Part shown: piece by piece, positions 53,361 to 63,680 of the stretch
Layout: each line of letters begins with the position of its first letter
Position numbering within the stretch: position 1 is the stretch's first letter
DNA from: Streptomyces sannanensis
Lineage (GTDB): Bacteria; Actinomycetota; Actinomycetes; Streptomycetales; Streptomycetaceae
Direction: 5' to 3'
Assembly (NCBI RefSeq): GCF_039536205.1
Contig: NZ_BAAAYL010000001.1
Coordinates: 2,790,001-2,854,000 of the forward strand
Length of the DNA stretch: 64,000 bases
Position numbers and translations under genes: made by a program
The notes under the pieces: model-generated
What the model saw: the letters and a program-made list of their open reading frames with translations, nothing else
What the model was told of the DNA's origin: nothing
Database searches by the model: none

Positions 53361-54746
53361 TCAGGAGGCCTTGGCCTTCTCCGACTTCTCGGCCTTGGCG
53401 GCCGGCGCGGGAGCCGGCTTGGCGGCCTCGTAGAACTCCTCGCGCGGGGTCTCCAGGGCACCCAGGGAGACGACCTCACGCTTCAGGATCATCGCCAGGG
53501 TCCAGTCGGCGAAGACACGGATCTTGCGGTTCCAGGTCGGCACGGCCAGACCGTGGTAGCCACGGTGCATGTACCAGGCGAGACGGCCCTTGAGCTTGAT
53601 CTTCATCTTGCCCATGACGATCATCGCGACGCCCTTGTGCAGGCCGAGACCGGCGACCGCACCCTTGTTGGCGTGGCTGTACTCCTTCTGCGGGAAGCCC
53701 CGCATACCGGAGATGACGTTGTCGCCGAGGACCTTGGCCTGACGCAGCGCGTGCTGGGCGTTCGGCGGGCACCAGGCGTTCTCGACACCGGCCCTGCGCG
53801 AGGCCATGTCCGGGACCTGGGCGTTGTCACCCGCGGCCCAGATGTAGTCGGTGCCCTTGACCTGGAGGGTCGGCTCGGCGTCCACGTGACCGCGCGGGCC
53901 GAGCGGCAGGCCGAAGCGGGCCAGCGCCGGGTTGGGCTTCACGCCGGCGGTCCACACGATGGTGTTGGAGTCGACCTCGAGGCCGTTCTTCAGCACCACG
54001 TGGCCGTCCACGCAGGAGTCCATGGAAGTGGAGAGGTAGACCTCGATACCGCGGCCCTCGAGGTGCTCCTTGCCCCACTTGCCGAGCTGCGGGCCGACCT
54101 CGGGGAGGATCTTGTCCGCGGCGTCGACCAGGATGAAGCGCATGTCCTCGCGCTTCACGTTCGTGTAGTACTTCGCGGCGTCGCGGGCCATGTCCTCGAC
54201 CTCGCCGATGGTCTCCGCGCCGGCGAAGCCGCCGCCCACGAAGACGAACGTGAGCGCCTTGCGGCGGACGTTCTCGTCGGTCGTCGAATCAGCCTTGTCG
54301 AGCTGCTCGAGGACGTGGTTCCGCAGGCCGATGGCCTCCTCGACGCCCTTCATGCCGATGCCCTGCTCGGCGAGGCCGGGGATCGGGAAGGTACGGGAGA
54401 CGGCGCCGAGCGCGACCACCAGGTAGTCGAAGGGCAGCTCGTAGGCCTCGCCGACGAGCGGCGCGACGGTGGCGACCTTGCGGTCCTGGTCGATGCTGGT
54501 GACCCGGCCGGTGAGGACCTCGGCTCCGGGCAGCACGCGTCGCAGCGGGACGACGACGTGCCGGGGCGAGATGCTGCCGGCGGCGGCTTCGGGAAGGAAC
54601 GGCTGGTACGTCATGTACGAGCGCGGGTCGACGACCGTGACGGTCGCCTCACTGTGACGCATCTTCTTCAGGACGCGCCGAGCTGCGTACAGGCCTACGT
54701 ACCCGCCGCCTACTACGAGGATCCTGGGACGCTCCGTGGTGCTCAT
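53361..54746 (-). CDS. ndh: Type II NADH dehydrogenase
   Basis: Non-proton-pumping NADH:quinone oxidoreductase. 461 aa from ATG 54746. FAD motif ILVVGGGYVGLYAARRVLKK, second nucleotide motif FVFVGGGFAGAETIGE, and DYIWAAGDNAQVPD. The C-terminus has a hydrophobic/amphipathic stretch (WYMHRGYHGLAVPTWNRKIRVFADW) for membrane attachment and an Ala/Pro/Lys-rich tail. GATACT lies 7 nt upstream with no ribosome site, suggesting a leaderless transcript. The open frame continues to 55037 but has no family similarity there. Confidence 0.92.
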   Translation of the reverse strand: MSTTERPRILVVGGGYVGLYAARRVLKKMRHSEATVTVVDPRSYMTYQPFLPEAAAGSISPRHVVVPLRRVLPGAEVLTGRVTSIDQDRKVATVAPLVGEAYELPFDYLVVALGAVSRTFPIPGLAEQGIGMKGVEEAIGLRNHVLEQLDKADSTTDENVRRKALTFVFVGGGFAGAETIGEVEDMARDAAKYYTNVKREDMRFILVDAADKILPEVGPQLGKWGKEHLEGRGIEVYLSTSMDSCVDGHVVLKNGLEVDSNTIVWTAGVKPNPALARFGLPLGPRGHVDAEPTLQVKGTDYIWAAGDNAQVPDMASRRAGVENAWCPPNAQHALRQAKVLGDNVISGMRGFPQKEYSHANKGAVAGLGLHKGVAMIVMGKMKIKLKGRLAWYMHRGYHGLAVPTWNRKIRVFADWTLAMILKREVVSLGALETPREEFYEAAKPAPAPAAKAEKSEKAKAS

Positions 54747-54753
54747 GCCATCG

Positions 54754-54759
54754 AGTATC
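54754..54759 (-). promoter_or_regulatory. -10-like GATACT for leaderless ndh
   Basis: Minus strand GATACT, then CGATGGC (7 nt), then ATG. The first base departs from TANNNT. Confidence 0.4.
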
Positions 54760-55156
54760 CACCCCCCTCCGAGGGGGTGCTCGTGAGCCCCTTCACAAGG
54801 CGTTCGGACCCCTCTGCTACACTCCGCCGCCCACGTGACGGAGATCATGGTGCCGAACGGGAACCGCGGTACCGGTGGACCCTTGCCAATGGCGCTTGAG
54901 CTGGCCCCATGGCCCGTTCCGGAGTGGGTCACGGGAAGCCGCTCCGCCCGCCGTCGCCACGTTCGAGAGTGTCCGGAATGCGGACGACAGCGGTCAGTTG
55001 GGCACTTAAGGGGGGTCGAAGGCCCCTTCGGCGGCACTTTTGGAGGCCAGCTAGGCCCTTTTCCTTGTGAAGTAATTCACGAACATTTTCCGCGGTGTGC
55101 CTGCCGGGGGCCCGTAAAGGCCCCATAAGGACACCTGGGCCCCCGTCGAGGGCCCG
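54760..55156. other. About 400-bp gap between ndh and ppx; possible small gene or RNA
   Basis: On the plus strand TACACT at 54818-54823 precedes a GTG-started 97-codon frame (54835-55128) that contains CPECGRQ and CRGP; its composition is weak and I do not call it. Hairpins CGAAGG-CC-CCTTCG (about 55017-55030) and a GGGCCC-rich tail (55103-55150) may end ppx transcripts. Confidence 0.35.
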
Positions 55157-56122
55157 TCAGGCGATCGACCAGGCGATGCCATCGAGGATGTCGTGCTCGC
55201 TCACGACCACCTCCCGGGCCCCGATCCGCTCCATGATCGCGAGCAGTACGAGCGCGCCGGCCCCGATGACGTCCACCCGGCCCGGGTGCATCACGGAGAT
55301 CGCCGCACGCTCGGCGTGGGTGGAGGCCAGCAGCCTCCCGGTGACCTCGGCGACGGTCTCGTAGGAGATACGGGCGTGGTGGATCGCCTCGGAGTCATAC
55401 TCGTCGAGCCCCAGCGCGATCGCCGCCACCGTGGTGACCGAACCGGCCAGGCCGACCAGGGTGTGCGCCTCACGCAGCGGCACCGTCCGCTCGGCCAGGT
55501 CCAGCGCGGCGTCGACGTCGGCGCGGATCGCGGCGATCTGCTCGGGGGACGGCGGGTCGGCGACCACTCCGTCGCTCACGAGATGACGCTCCGTCATGCG
55601 GACGCACCCGACGTCCACCGAACGCGCGGCCCGCACGTGCTCCTCGCCGACCACGAACTCCGTGGAACCGCCGCCGATGTCGACGACCAGGAACGGCCGC
55701 GTCAGATCGGGCCGCCCTGCCAGCTCCTTGGTGGCGCCGATGAAGGAGAACTCGGCCTCCCGGTCACCACTGATCACCTCCGGCTCGACGCCGAGGATGT
55801 CCATGACCCCACGGACGAACTCGTCCCGGTTCTCGGCGTCGCGCGAAGCGGAGGTCGCCACGAAGCGGATCCTCCCCCTGCCCTCGGCGGGGGGATCCCC
55901 GACGCCGAGCCCCTTGATGACGGCGGCGTACTCGCGGCAGGCCGCGAAGGTGCGGGCGAGCGCCTCGGGCGCCAGCCGACCGGTGCGGTCCACGTCCTGG
56001 CCGAGCCGGACGATCTGCATCCGGCGGTCGAGGTCGGTGATCTTCCCGGTCGTCGGGTCGGCGTCGGCGACGAGGAGGCGGATGGAGTTCGTACCGCAGT
56101 CGATGGCGGCGACCCGGGTCAT
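55157..56122 (-). CDS. ppx: Ppx/GppA family exopolyphosphatase
   Basis: Hydrolyses polyphosphate or pppGpp. 321 aa from ATG 56122. ASKHA fold: phosphate loop 1 VAAIDCGTNSIRLLVAD, catalytic region RFVATSASRDAENRD, SGDREAEFSFIGA, phosphate loop 2 LVVDIGGGSTEFVVG, and GLAGSVTTVAAIALG. This is the short actinobacterial Ppx lacking a C-terminal HD domain. ATG overlaps the DUF501 stop (ATGA), so it is translated with DUF501. Confidence 0.93.
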   Translation of the reverse strand: MTRVAAIDCGTNSIRLLVADADPTTGKITDLDRRMQIVRLGQDVDRTGRLAPEALARTFAACREYAAVIKGLGVGDPPAEGRGRIRFVATSASRDAENRDEFVRGVMDILGVEPEVISGDREAEFSFIGATKELAGRPDLTRPFLVVDIGGGSTEFVVGEEHVRAARSVDVGCVRMTERHLVSDGVVADPPSPEQIAAIRADVDAALDLAERTVPLREAHTLVGLAGSVTTVAAIALGLDEYDSEAIHHARISYETVAEVTGRLLASTHAERAAISVMHPGRVDVIGAGALVLLAIMERIGAREVVVSEHDILDGIAWSIA

Positions 56123-56670
56123 TCGCCGTCCTCCTTCTTGTCGACGTGCTTGTCGACGCACGGGCTGACGCAGGGCCCCTTGGCCCACCACTCGGGGAGC
56201 ATCGCGATCGCCTCGTCGCCCAGCGGGTTCACGCCGGGGCCGGCGGCCAGCGAGTGTCCGACCAGGACGTGCAGGCACTTCACCCGGTCCGGCATGCCTC
56301 CCGCGCTCGGGAAGCCCTCCAGCACCTCGATCTCGTCCCGGCGCCGGATGTAGTCCTCGTGCGCGGCACGGTAGGCCGCGGCCAGCTCCGGGTCGGTCTG
56401 CAGGCGGGCGGTCATCTCCTTCATGACGCCCTCCGCCTCCAGCGTGCCGATCGCCGAGGCGGCCCGCGGACAGGTCAGGTAGTAGAGCGTGGGGAACGGC
56501 GTGCCATCCTCCAGGCGGGGGGCCGTCTCGACCACATCCGGCTGCCCGCAGGGACAGCGGTGCGCGATGGCGCGCAGGCCGCGCGGAGGGCGGCCCAGCT
56601 GCTCCTTGAACGCGGCGATGTCCGCGTCGGTCGGCGGGGTGTGCGGGGTCGGCGGGGGTGCGGCTTCCAT
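56119..56670 (-). CDS. DUF501 family protein
   Basis: 183 aa, ATG with GAAGG 5 nt upstream. Cysteine-rich blocks AHRCPCGQPDVVETAPRLEDG, PTLYYLTCPRA and DRVKCLHVLVGHSLAAGPGVNPLGDEA mark DUF501, whose role is unknown but which is consistently found beside FtsB/DivIC, enolase and Ppx genes. A metal site from the Cys and His residues is possible. The C-terminal tail GPCVSPCVDKHVDKKED adds two further Cys. Confidence 0.88.
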   Translation of the reverse strand: MEAAPPPTPHTPPTDADIAAFKEQLGRPPRGLRAIAHRCPCGQPDVVETAPRLEDGTPFPTLYYLTCPRAASAIGTLEAEGVMKEMTARLQTDPELAAAYRAAHEDYIRRRDEIEVLEGFPSAGGMPDRVKCLHVLVGHSLAAGPGVNPLGDEAIAMLPEWWAKGPCVSPCVDKHVDKKEDGE

Positions 56671-56690
56671 GCGTGCCTTCGTGTCAGTAG

Positions 56691-57176
56691 TTACTGCTTG
56701 CTGCTGCCTGCCGGACGGTCGGCCTTGTCGACGCCGTCCCAGAGGTTCGAATACCAGGGGCGGTCCGCCGCGCCCCGGTCGGTGCGGCGCCCGTCGGCCG
56801 CGTCCGGGCCGGCGACCGTGTAACCGGTCTCGCCGGGGAGGACGTAGTGCAGATGCTCACGGGCCAGCCGCCGGATGTAGGCGGGGTCCTGGAGGCGGGC
56901 CTTCTCGTCCCGCAGCTTCTCGACCTTCTCGCGTTCCTGTTCCGCCAGCCGCTCCTGCTCGGCGATCTCGGCGCGCTGCGACACGTACTGCCGCATCGGG
57001 TACGCCAGGGCGACGACCAGGGTGCAGACCACCAGGGCGAGCAGTGCCGCGCGGCCGGTCAGCCGGGAGCGCCGGGCCTGACGCCGGTTCTGCGAGCGGT
57101 AGACGCGGGCGGCGGTCTGCTCACCGAACAGTCGCAGCCTGGTCGCGGTGGAGAACCGGTCCCGGTTCCCGGCCAT
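56691..57176 (-). CDS. FtsB/DivIC family septum formation initiator
   Basis: 161 aa, ATG with GGGGAGG 6 nt upstream. Short basic cytoplasmic N-terminus, one membrane segment (LTGRAALLALVVCTLVVALAY), then a coiled coil (RAEIAEQERLAEQEREKVEKL) and the conserved DPAYIRRLAREHLHYVLPGE end of the domain. The last 45 residues are hydrophilic. Acts with FtsL/FtsQ-type proteins in sporulation septation. Lies between enolase and DUF501, the standard actinobacterial order. Confidence 0.9.
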   Translation of the reverse strand: MAGNRDRFSTATRLRLFGEQTAARVYRSQNRRQARRSRLTGRAALLALVVCTLVVALAYPMRQYVSQRAEIAEQERLAEQEREKVEKLRDEKARLQDPAYIRRLAREHLHYVLPGETGYTVAGPDAADGRRTDRGAADRPWYSNLWDGVDKADRPAGSSKQ

Positions 57177-57283
57177 GGCTCGCCTCCCCTGTTACGTACG
57201 TACGTCCCCGGACACGGTACGGGACCGCGACCGGGGACGTACGTATCTGGCGGGCTGTCAGCCCGGCTCAGCCCGGTTGCTCC

Positions 57284-58771
<1,488 letters not shown>

Positions 58772-58862
58772 CTAACCGGCTCACGCTCATCGGCCTGCCC
58801 GTGCCCGCCTCCTGGGACGAAAAGATGCCCAAAGGCAGGCAATTCAGGTCAAGCGGAAAGAA

Positions 58863-58906
58863 GCCCCGGTCCGGAACGTACAGGGGAATACGTACCGGAC
58901 CGGGGC
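58863..58906 (-). terminator. Hairpin terminator of rpfA
   Basis: GCCCCGGTCCGG (58863-58874) pairs with CCGGACCGGGGC (58895-58906), 18 bp beyond the rpfA stop. Confidence 0.78.
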
Positions 58907-58924
58907 GATCGGGGGTCTTCAGGC

Positions 58925-59566
<642 letters not shown>

Positions 59567-59605
59567 CTACGAGGTGAGCTGTCGGGTTCGGGCCAATGGG
59601 GTATC

Positions 59606-59636
59606 CCCTGCTCGAGCGAAGCCGAGAGCAGGGGAA
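59606..59636 (-). terminator. Terminator-like hairpin in the rpfA leader (riboswitch expression platform)
   Basis: On the minus strand CCCCTGCTCTCGGCTTCGCTCGAGCAGGGG forms a strong stem between the riboswitch and the start codon. It is the likely on/off element. Its CTCTCGGCTTC core is shared with the repeat at 46 kb. Confidence 0.65.
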
Positions 59637-59639
59637 AAG

Positions 59640-59815
59640 TGCCCGGTCGCGCGTTCTGGCGCACGACTTCACCCCAAGCCGGTCCCGGTCGTCCCTGCGG
59701 AGTCGTCACAGACGTCCGCCAACGACCGGTTCTGGCACTTACCTTGGGTCCCCCGCTCCTGCCTTCGGCGCGTCAGCGTCGAGTGTGCCCGGCGGCCGCC
59801 GGCAGGATTCGGCGT
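59640..59815 (-). promoter_or_regulatory. c-di-AMP (ydaO/yuaA) riboswitch upstream of rpfA
   Basis: Minus-strand reading gives the conserved pieces in order: GCCGAATCCTGCCGG (59813-59799), GGCAGGAGCGGGGGACCCAAG, GCCAGAACC and GGCTTGGGGTGAAGTCGTG, matching the ydaO pattern of pseudo-symmetric stems around GGGGGACCCA and GGGGTGAA. Control of rpfA by this riboswitch class is known from Streptomyces. High c-di-AMP is expected to turn the gene off. Confidence 0.88.
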
Positions 59816-59942
59816 GCGGTCGTCGGGGCCCGCGGTGGCGAGCGGTTACGACCGTAAACACACATCTCCGCGGCATACAAAGCCGATCAGGGGCAAAGAG
59901 ACTCATGTCTCACTTGCACGGAATCGGACAAACTACCGCGAA

Positions 59943-60911
59943 CTACTGCTCGTCCTGAGTCGATTCCCCTACCGGAGCGGGGACTTTCACAGAGCCTTCG
60001 TTTGCAGTTGCACTCTCGCCGAAAACGAGGCTCTGACCAGGCTTGATGAGGTCGGGGTCGGTACCGATGACCCCCTGGTTCGCCTTGTAGAGCGCGTGCC
60101 AACCACCGGGCACCTTCCGCTCGTCGGCGATGTCCCAGAGATTGTCGCCGGGCAGAACGGTGTAACCGTCGGCCTCGACTGCCGCACCATGCGCCGATCC
60201 GTCACCCCGTGAGGCATGACGGCCACTTTCACGCTCACCGTCCGTATTGCCCGCCTCTGCGTCGGATGCACCCTCCTTGGCAGGCTTGCCACGGTGCTTG
60301 CCCGTGCTCGCGTCGGGGGCGGGAGTCGCGGCACCGTCCATGGCGCCCTCGGCCACGTCCGAGGAGGGCTCGTCGAAGGAGGCGGAGCTGTCGTCCGACC
60401 CCCCGAAGGACGGCGCGGCCGACGTCGCCGAGTCCTTGGCCGGTTTCTCGCCCTTGCTCTTGCCCTTGGCCTTGCCCTTGCCCTTGCCGGGTGAGTCGTC
60501 CGCGCGCGCACCCGGGTCGACGTCCGCGGCGGCACCACCCGCGGTCAGCCCGGCGCTCACCGAGCAGGTGGCCCAGGCCTGCGGGCCCTGGTCGGCGAGG
60601 ACCTTCTCCGCGACGGCGATCTGCTGGGCGCGGCTGGCGAGGTCGGCGCGCGGCGCGTACGCGGTGCCGCCGTACGCCTCCCAGGTCTCCTGGGTGAACT
60701 GGAGCCCGCCGTACTGACCGTTGCCGAAGTCGGCACTCCATACACGGCCGCTCTCACAGTCGGCGACACGGTCCCAGGTGGCCGTGTCCGCGGCGCTCGC
60801 GCTGGTCGCGGCGAGCAGCGGCATGGCCAGGGCCGAGCCGGTCACACCGGCGGCGACGACAAGGGCGGGAGCCTGACGGGGGCGGCGGTGCCGACCGTTC
60901 CCGGAACGCAT
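59943..60911 (-). CDS. rpfB: Resuscitation-promoting factor with long linker and LysM domain
   Basis: 322 aa from ATG 60911, AAGG 9 nt upstream. Signal peptide followed by the Rpf domain (DTATWDRVADCESGRVWSADFG and QYGGLQFTQETWEAYGG) with catalytic Glu in CESG. A highly charged 120-residue linker (GKGKGKAKGKSKGEKPAKD, then Ser/Asp/Glu-rich) separates it from a C-terminal LysM-like unit (YTVLPGDNLWDIADERKVPGG). No riboswitch lies upstream, unlike rpfA. Confidence 0.88.
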   Translation of the reverse strand: MRSGNGRHRRPRQAPALVVAAGVTGSALAMPLLAATSASAADTATWDRVADCESGRVWSADFGNGQYGGLQFTQETWEAYGGTAYAPRADLASRAQQIAVAEKVLADQGPQAWATCSVSAGLTAGGAAADVDPGARADDSPGKGKGKAKGKSKGEKPAKDSATSAAPSFGGSDDSSASFDEPSSDVAEGAMDGAATPAPDASTGKHRGKPAKEGASDAEAGNTDGERESGRHASRGDGSAHGAAVEADGYTVLPGDNLWDIADERKVPGGWHALYKANQGVIGTDPDLIKPGQSLVFGESATANEGSVKVPAPVGESTQDEQ

Positions 60912-61019
60912 GCGGTAGGCCTTTCGCGTGACTGCTGAGACTGACCGTGAACGTAGCGGCATTCGAACGTAAGTCACAAGTCGATGCAGTGAGGATCACG
61001 CGAAAGTCACAGCTTTGAC

Positions 61020-61035
61020 TGTGAGTCAGCTCACG
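61020..61035. promoter_or_regulatory. Candidate Crp site upstream of rpfB
   Basis: TGTGA-GTCAGC-TCACG matches the palindrome TGTGA-N6-TCACA at nine of ten positions. It lies 110 bp before the rpfB start and overlaps the P450 stop. Crp is known to bind rpf-region promoters in Streptomyces. Confidence 0.4.
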
Positions 61036-62309
61036 CTCGTGCTGGAGGCCGATTTCCGCTCGGGGGTGAACGTCACGGGCAGAGTGCGCAATCCACGCAT
61101 GATGAGCCCGCCCCGCCATCGCAATTCGGATGGATCCACCGCAAGTCGCAGATCGGGCAACCGGGTCAGCAGTGTCGCGAGTGCGGTCTGTCCCTCCAGC
61201 CGCGCCAACGGTGCACCCAGGCAGTAGTGAATGCCGTGTCCGTAGCCGAGGTGCTGGTTGTCACGCCGGGCCAGATCGAGGATGTCCGGATCCGTGAACC
61301 TCTCCGGATCCCGGTCCGCGGCCGCGAGTACGACCAGTACGGGGTCGCCCGCCGCGATGCGCTGCCCGCCGAGGGTCAGCGGCTCGGTCGCGAACCGCCA
61401 TGTCGCCAGTTCGACGGGCCCGTCGTACCGCAGCAGTTCCTCCACCGCGGTCTCCAGGAGGTCCGTCCTCCCCTCCGCGAGGGAGCCCTGGAGCAGCTCG
61501 CGCTGCCCCGGGTTGCGCAGCAGCGCGTACACGCCGTTGCCGATGAGATTGACCGTGGTCTCGAAGCCCGCGAAGAGGAGGATGAAGGCCATCGCCGCGG
61601 CCTCGTTCTCCGTCAGGTGTTCGCCGTGGTCGCCGGCCCGGATCAGACCCGAGATCAGGTCCTCCCCCGGCTCCTCCCGCTTCCGGTGAATCAGTTCGGC
61701 GAGGTATCCCCGCATCTTCTTCACCGACCTGGCCACCCCGCCCCGGGGTCCGCCACCGTGGCGGATCATCATCCCGGCCCAGTCCCGGAAGTCGTCCTGG
61801 TCCTCGCGCGGGACGCCGAGCATGTCGCAGATCGCATAGATGGGGAGCGGGAAGGCGATCTCATGGATCAGATCCGCCTCGCCCTTCGCGGCGAAGCCGT
61901 CGATCAGCCGGTCCGTCAGTTCCTGCACACGCGGCGCGAACTCCGCCACCCGGCGCGGTGTGAACGCCTTCGACACCAGTCGCCGCAGCCGGGTGTGGTC
62001 CGGCGGGTCGATGTTGAGCAGATGCGTCATCAGCTCCGCCTTGCGCTCGCCGGGAATCCCCGTCTTCCCCTTGGCGTGCGCCGGTTCGTCGTGGTGCGCG
62101 GGATTCTTGCTGAGCCGCTGATCGGCGAGCGCCTGCCGGGCGTCGGCGTACCGCGTCACCAGCCACGCCTCGACCCCGCTGGGCAGTGCCGTCCTGTGGA
62201 CGGGCGAGTGCTCGCGCAGCCAGGCGTAGGCCGGGTACGGATCGGAGGCGAACTCCCAGGTGAACAGCTCGGGCGGCGTCGATTCCGACGGAAACTTCTG
62301 ATCGTGCAC
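61026..62309 (-). CDS. Cytochrome P450
   Basis: Heme monooxygenase, bacterial class I. 427 aa from GTG 62309 (VHDQKFPSESTPPEL), chosen because TACGGT lies 7 nt upstream. I-helix AFILLFAGFETTVNLIGN, ExxR-type ELLRYDGPVELATWRF, and heme-binding HLGYGHGIHYCLGAPLARLEG with the Cys ligand. Tyr replaces the usual Phe seven residues before the Cys. No ferredoxin partner is adjacent, and the substrate is unknown. Confidence 0.92.
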   Translation of the reverse strand: MHDQKFPSESTPPELFTWEFASDPYPAYAWLREHSPVHRTALPSGVEAWLVTRYADARQALADQRLSKNPAHHDEPAHAKGKTGIPGERKAELMTHLLNIDPPDHTRLRRLVSKAFTPRRVAEFAPRVQELTDRLIDGFAAKGEADLIHEIAFPLPIYAICDMLGVPREDQDDFRDWAGMMIRHGGGPRGGVARSVKKMRGYLAELIHRKREEPGEDLISGLIRAGDHGEHLTENEAAAMAFILLFAGFETTVNLIGNGVYALLRNPGQRELLQGSLAEGRTDLLETAVEELLRYDGPVELATWRFATEPLTLGGQRIAAGDPVLVVLAAADRDPERFTDPDILDLARRDNQHLGYGHGIHYCLGAPLARLEGQTALATLLTRLPDLRLAVDPSELRWRGGLIMRGLRTLPVTFTPERKSASSTSVS

Positions 62310-62316
62310 GCCGACG

Positions 62317-62322
62317 ACCGTA
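62317..62322 (-). promoter_or_regulatory. -10 element TACGGT for leaderless P450 gene
   Basis: Minus strand TACGGT, CGTCGGC (7 nt), GTG 62309. Confidence 0.5.
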
Positions 62323-62426
62323 TCCGGCGCCCTCCGCACGCCTTCGGGCGACGTGCCTTTCATCACAGACAAGCCCGGTATGGGAAGCGCGCCGCCTCCG
62401 TCCCGCGCTCCGGAGCCACGGGCAGG

Positions 62427-63401
62427 TCAGGCGCCCACACCCTCAGCCGCACGGATCGCATCCCGGTACGCCCGGCCCGCGGCGCGCAGGGCGGACTCCG
62501 GGTCCACCCCCTCACCCTGCGCGCGCACCGCGAGAGCGAGCAGTTCATAGCCGATGCCCTCGCCGGCCGGAAGCGCGACGTCCAGGCCGGACTGCGCGAC
62601 CCGGCTCGCCAGCTTGGCGACCAGCGCGAGACCGGGCTGGCCCAGCGGCACACCGTCCGTCACCGACTCACGCTGCTTCTCCACCGCCTTCGTACGCAGC
62701 CAGTGCTCCTTGACCTCCTCCGGGGTCTCGGCGGTGTCGTCGCCGAAGACATGGGGGTGGCGGTGGATCAGCTTCTCCACGATCGTGCCCGCCACGTCGT
62801 CGATCGAGAACGGCTCCTCCGGGTCCTCCTCCGCGATCCTGGCGTGGAAGACCACCTGGAGCAGCACATCGCCGAGCTCCTCACGCAGCTCGTCCCGGTC
62901 GCCGTCCTCGATCGCCTCGACGAGCTCGTACGCCTCCTCGATGCCGTACTTGGCGAGCCCCTTGTGGGTCTGCTGCGACGACCAGGGGCATTCGTCCCGG
63001 ATCCTGTCCATCACCTGGACCAGGTCGAGCAGCCTCGCGCCGGGCAGGTCGTACGAACCGGGCAGCAGCTCCAGGTCCGGCATCCGCACCCGTCCCGACC
63101 CGGCCATCCTGGCCAGCCCGTCCGTCAGTTCCCGGTCGCCCTCCCCGGACGGCAGGACGACGACCGTTGCGCCGTCCGCGCACAGGTCCACCAGCTCCTG
63201 CGCGGTGGGCCGCGCATGCTCGACGGTGACCCCCGCCTCCCGCAGATACGGCAGCTGCGGGTGTTCGGCATCGGCACACAGCACGCGGTCGGCGGCGTGC
63301 AGGGTCCGCCAGGCAGGCCAGGACAGCAGTCCGGGCGCCACCCGGTGGCTTGCGGTGAGCAGGATGATACGGCCGGTGGCCTGGGAGTCTTCGCGGGTCA
63401 C
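62427..63401 (-). CDS. mazG: MazG nucleotide pyrophosphohydrolase
   Basis: Hydrolyses (deoxy)nucleoside triphosphates to monophosphates. 324 aa from GTG 63401. The MazG core with metal-binding acidic residues is GIEEAYELVEAIEDGDRDELREELGDVLLQVVFHARIAEED, followed by HRHPHVFGDD. The N-terminal 110 residues, beginning IILLTASHRVAPGLLSW, look like a decayed tetrapyrrole-methylase-type domain, as in other actinobacterial MazG proteins. TAAAAT lies 7 nt before the GTG; the frame upstream to 63464 is not conserved. Confidence 0.92.
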   Translation of the reverse strand: MTREDSQATGRIILLTASHRVAPGLLSWPAWRTLHAADRVLCADAEHPQLPYLREAGVTVEHARPTAQELVDLCADGATVVVLPSGEGDRELTDGLARMAGSGRVRMPDLELLPGSYDLPGARLLDLVQVMDRIRDECPWSSQQTHKGLAKYGIEEAYELVEAIEDGDRDELREELGDVLLQVVFHARIAEEDPEEPFSIDDVAGTIVEKLIHRHPHVFGDDTAETPEEVKEHWLRTKAVEKQRESVTDGVPLGQPGLALVAKLASRVAQSGLDVALPAGEGIGYELLALAVRAQGEGVDPESALRAAGRAYRDAIRAAEGVGA

Positions 63402-63408
63402 CGCCCCA

Positions 63409-63414
63409 ATTTTA
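63409..63414 (-). promoter_or_regulatory. -10 element TAAAAT for leaderless mazG
   Basis: Minus strand TAAAAT, TGGGGCG (7 nt), GTG 63401. This is the best hexamer of the leaderless set. Confidence 0.65.
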
Positions 63415-63543
63415 GGGCTCGGTTCTCCCCCGGGCTTCGTCCCGGGCCCCACAGGGGCGCTCAAGGCTGTGCCGACGGTCGACCACCTGGCGGAGCCGCA
63501 TATCGATGCAGCCTCGGTCCCTCCTTCGTCGGGACCTCCGCGC

Positions 63544-63609
63544 TCCCCCAGCTACCTCCCCCAGCTACCGCTGGGGGTGCCCCCAGGGGGACCCCCAGAG
63601 GTGTCCCCA
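63544..63609. repeat. CCCCCAGCTACC-family palindrome between mazG and the SurA-like gene
   Basis: CCCCCAGCTACCTCCCCCAG and CTACCGCTGGGGGTGCCCCC, followed by AGGGGGACCCCCAGAGGTGT, very close to the copy at 23884-23936. Confidence 0.8.
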
Positions 63610-63680
63610 CTCCCTTTCACCGTGCCGATATGCGCCTCCGGCGCGTGGAGCCTCGCCCCTTTCGTCTCACGCGCCACTCA

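Noticed and set aside
54835..55128. 97-codon plus-strand frame between ndh and ppx with CPECGRQ
   Set aside because: Weak composition, no ribosome site and an 11-nt gap from the TACACT hexamer. It may be part of a non-coding region; kept only as a note.
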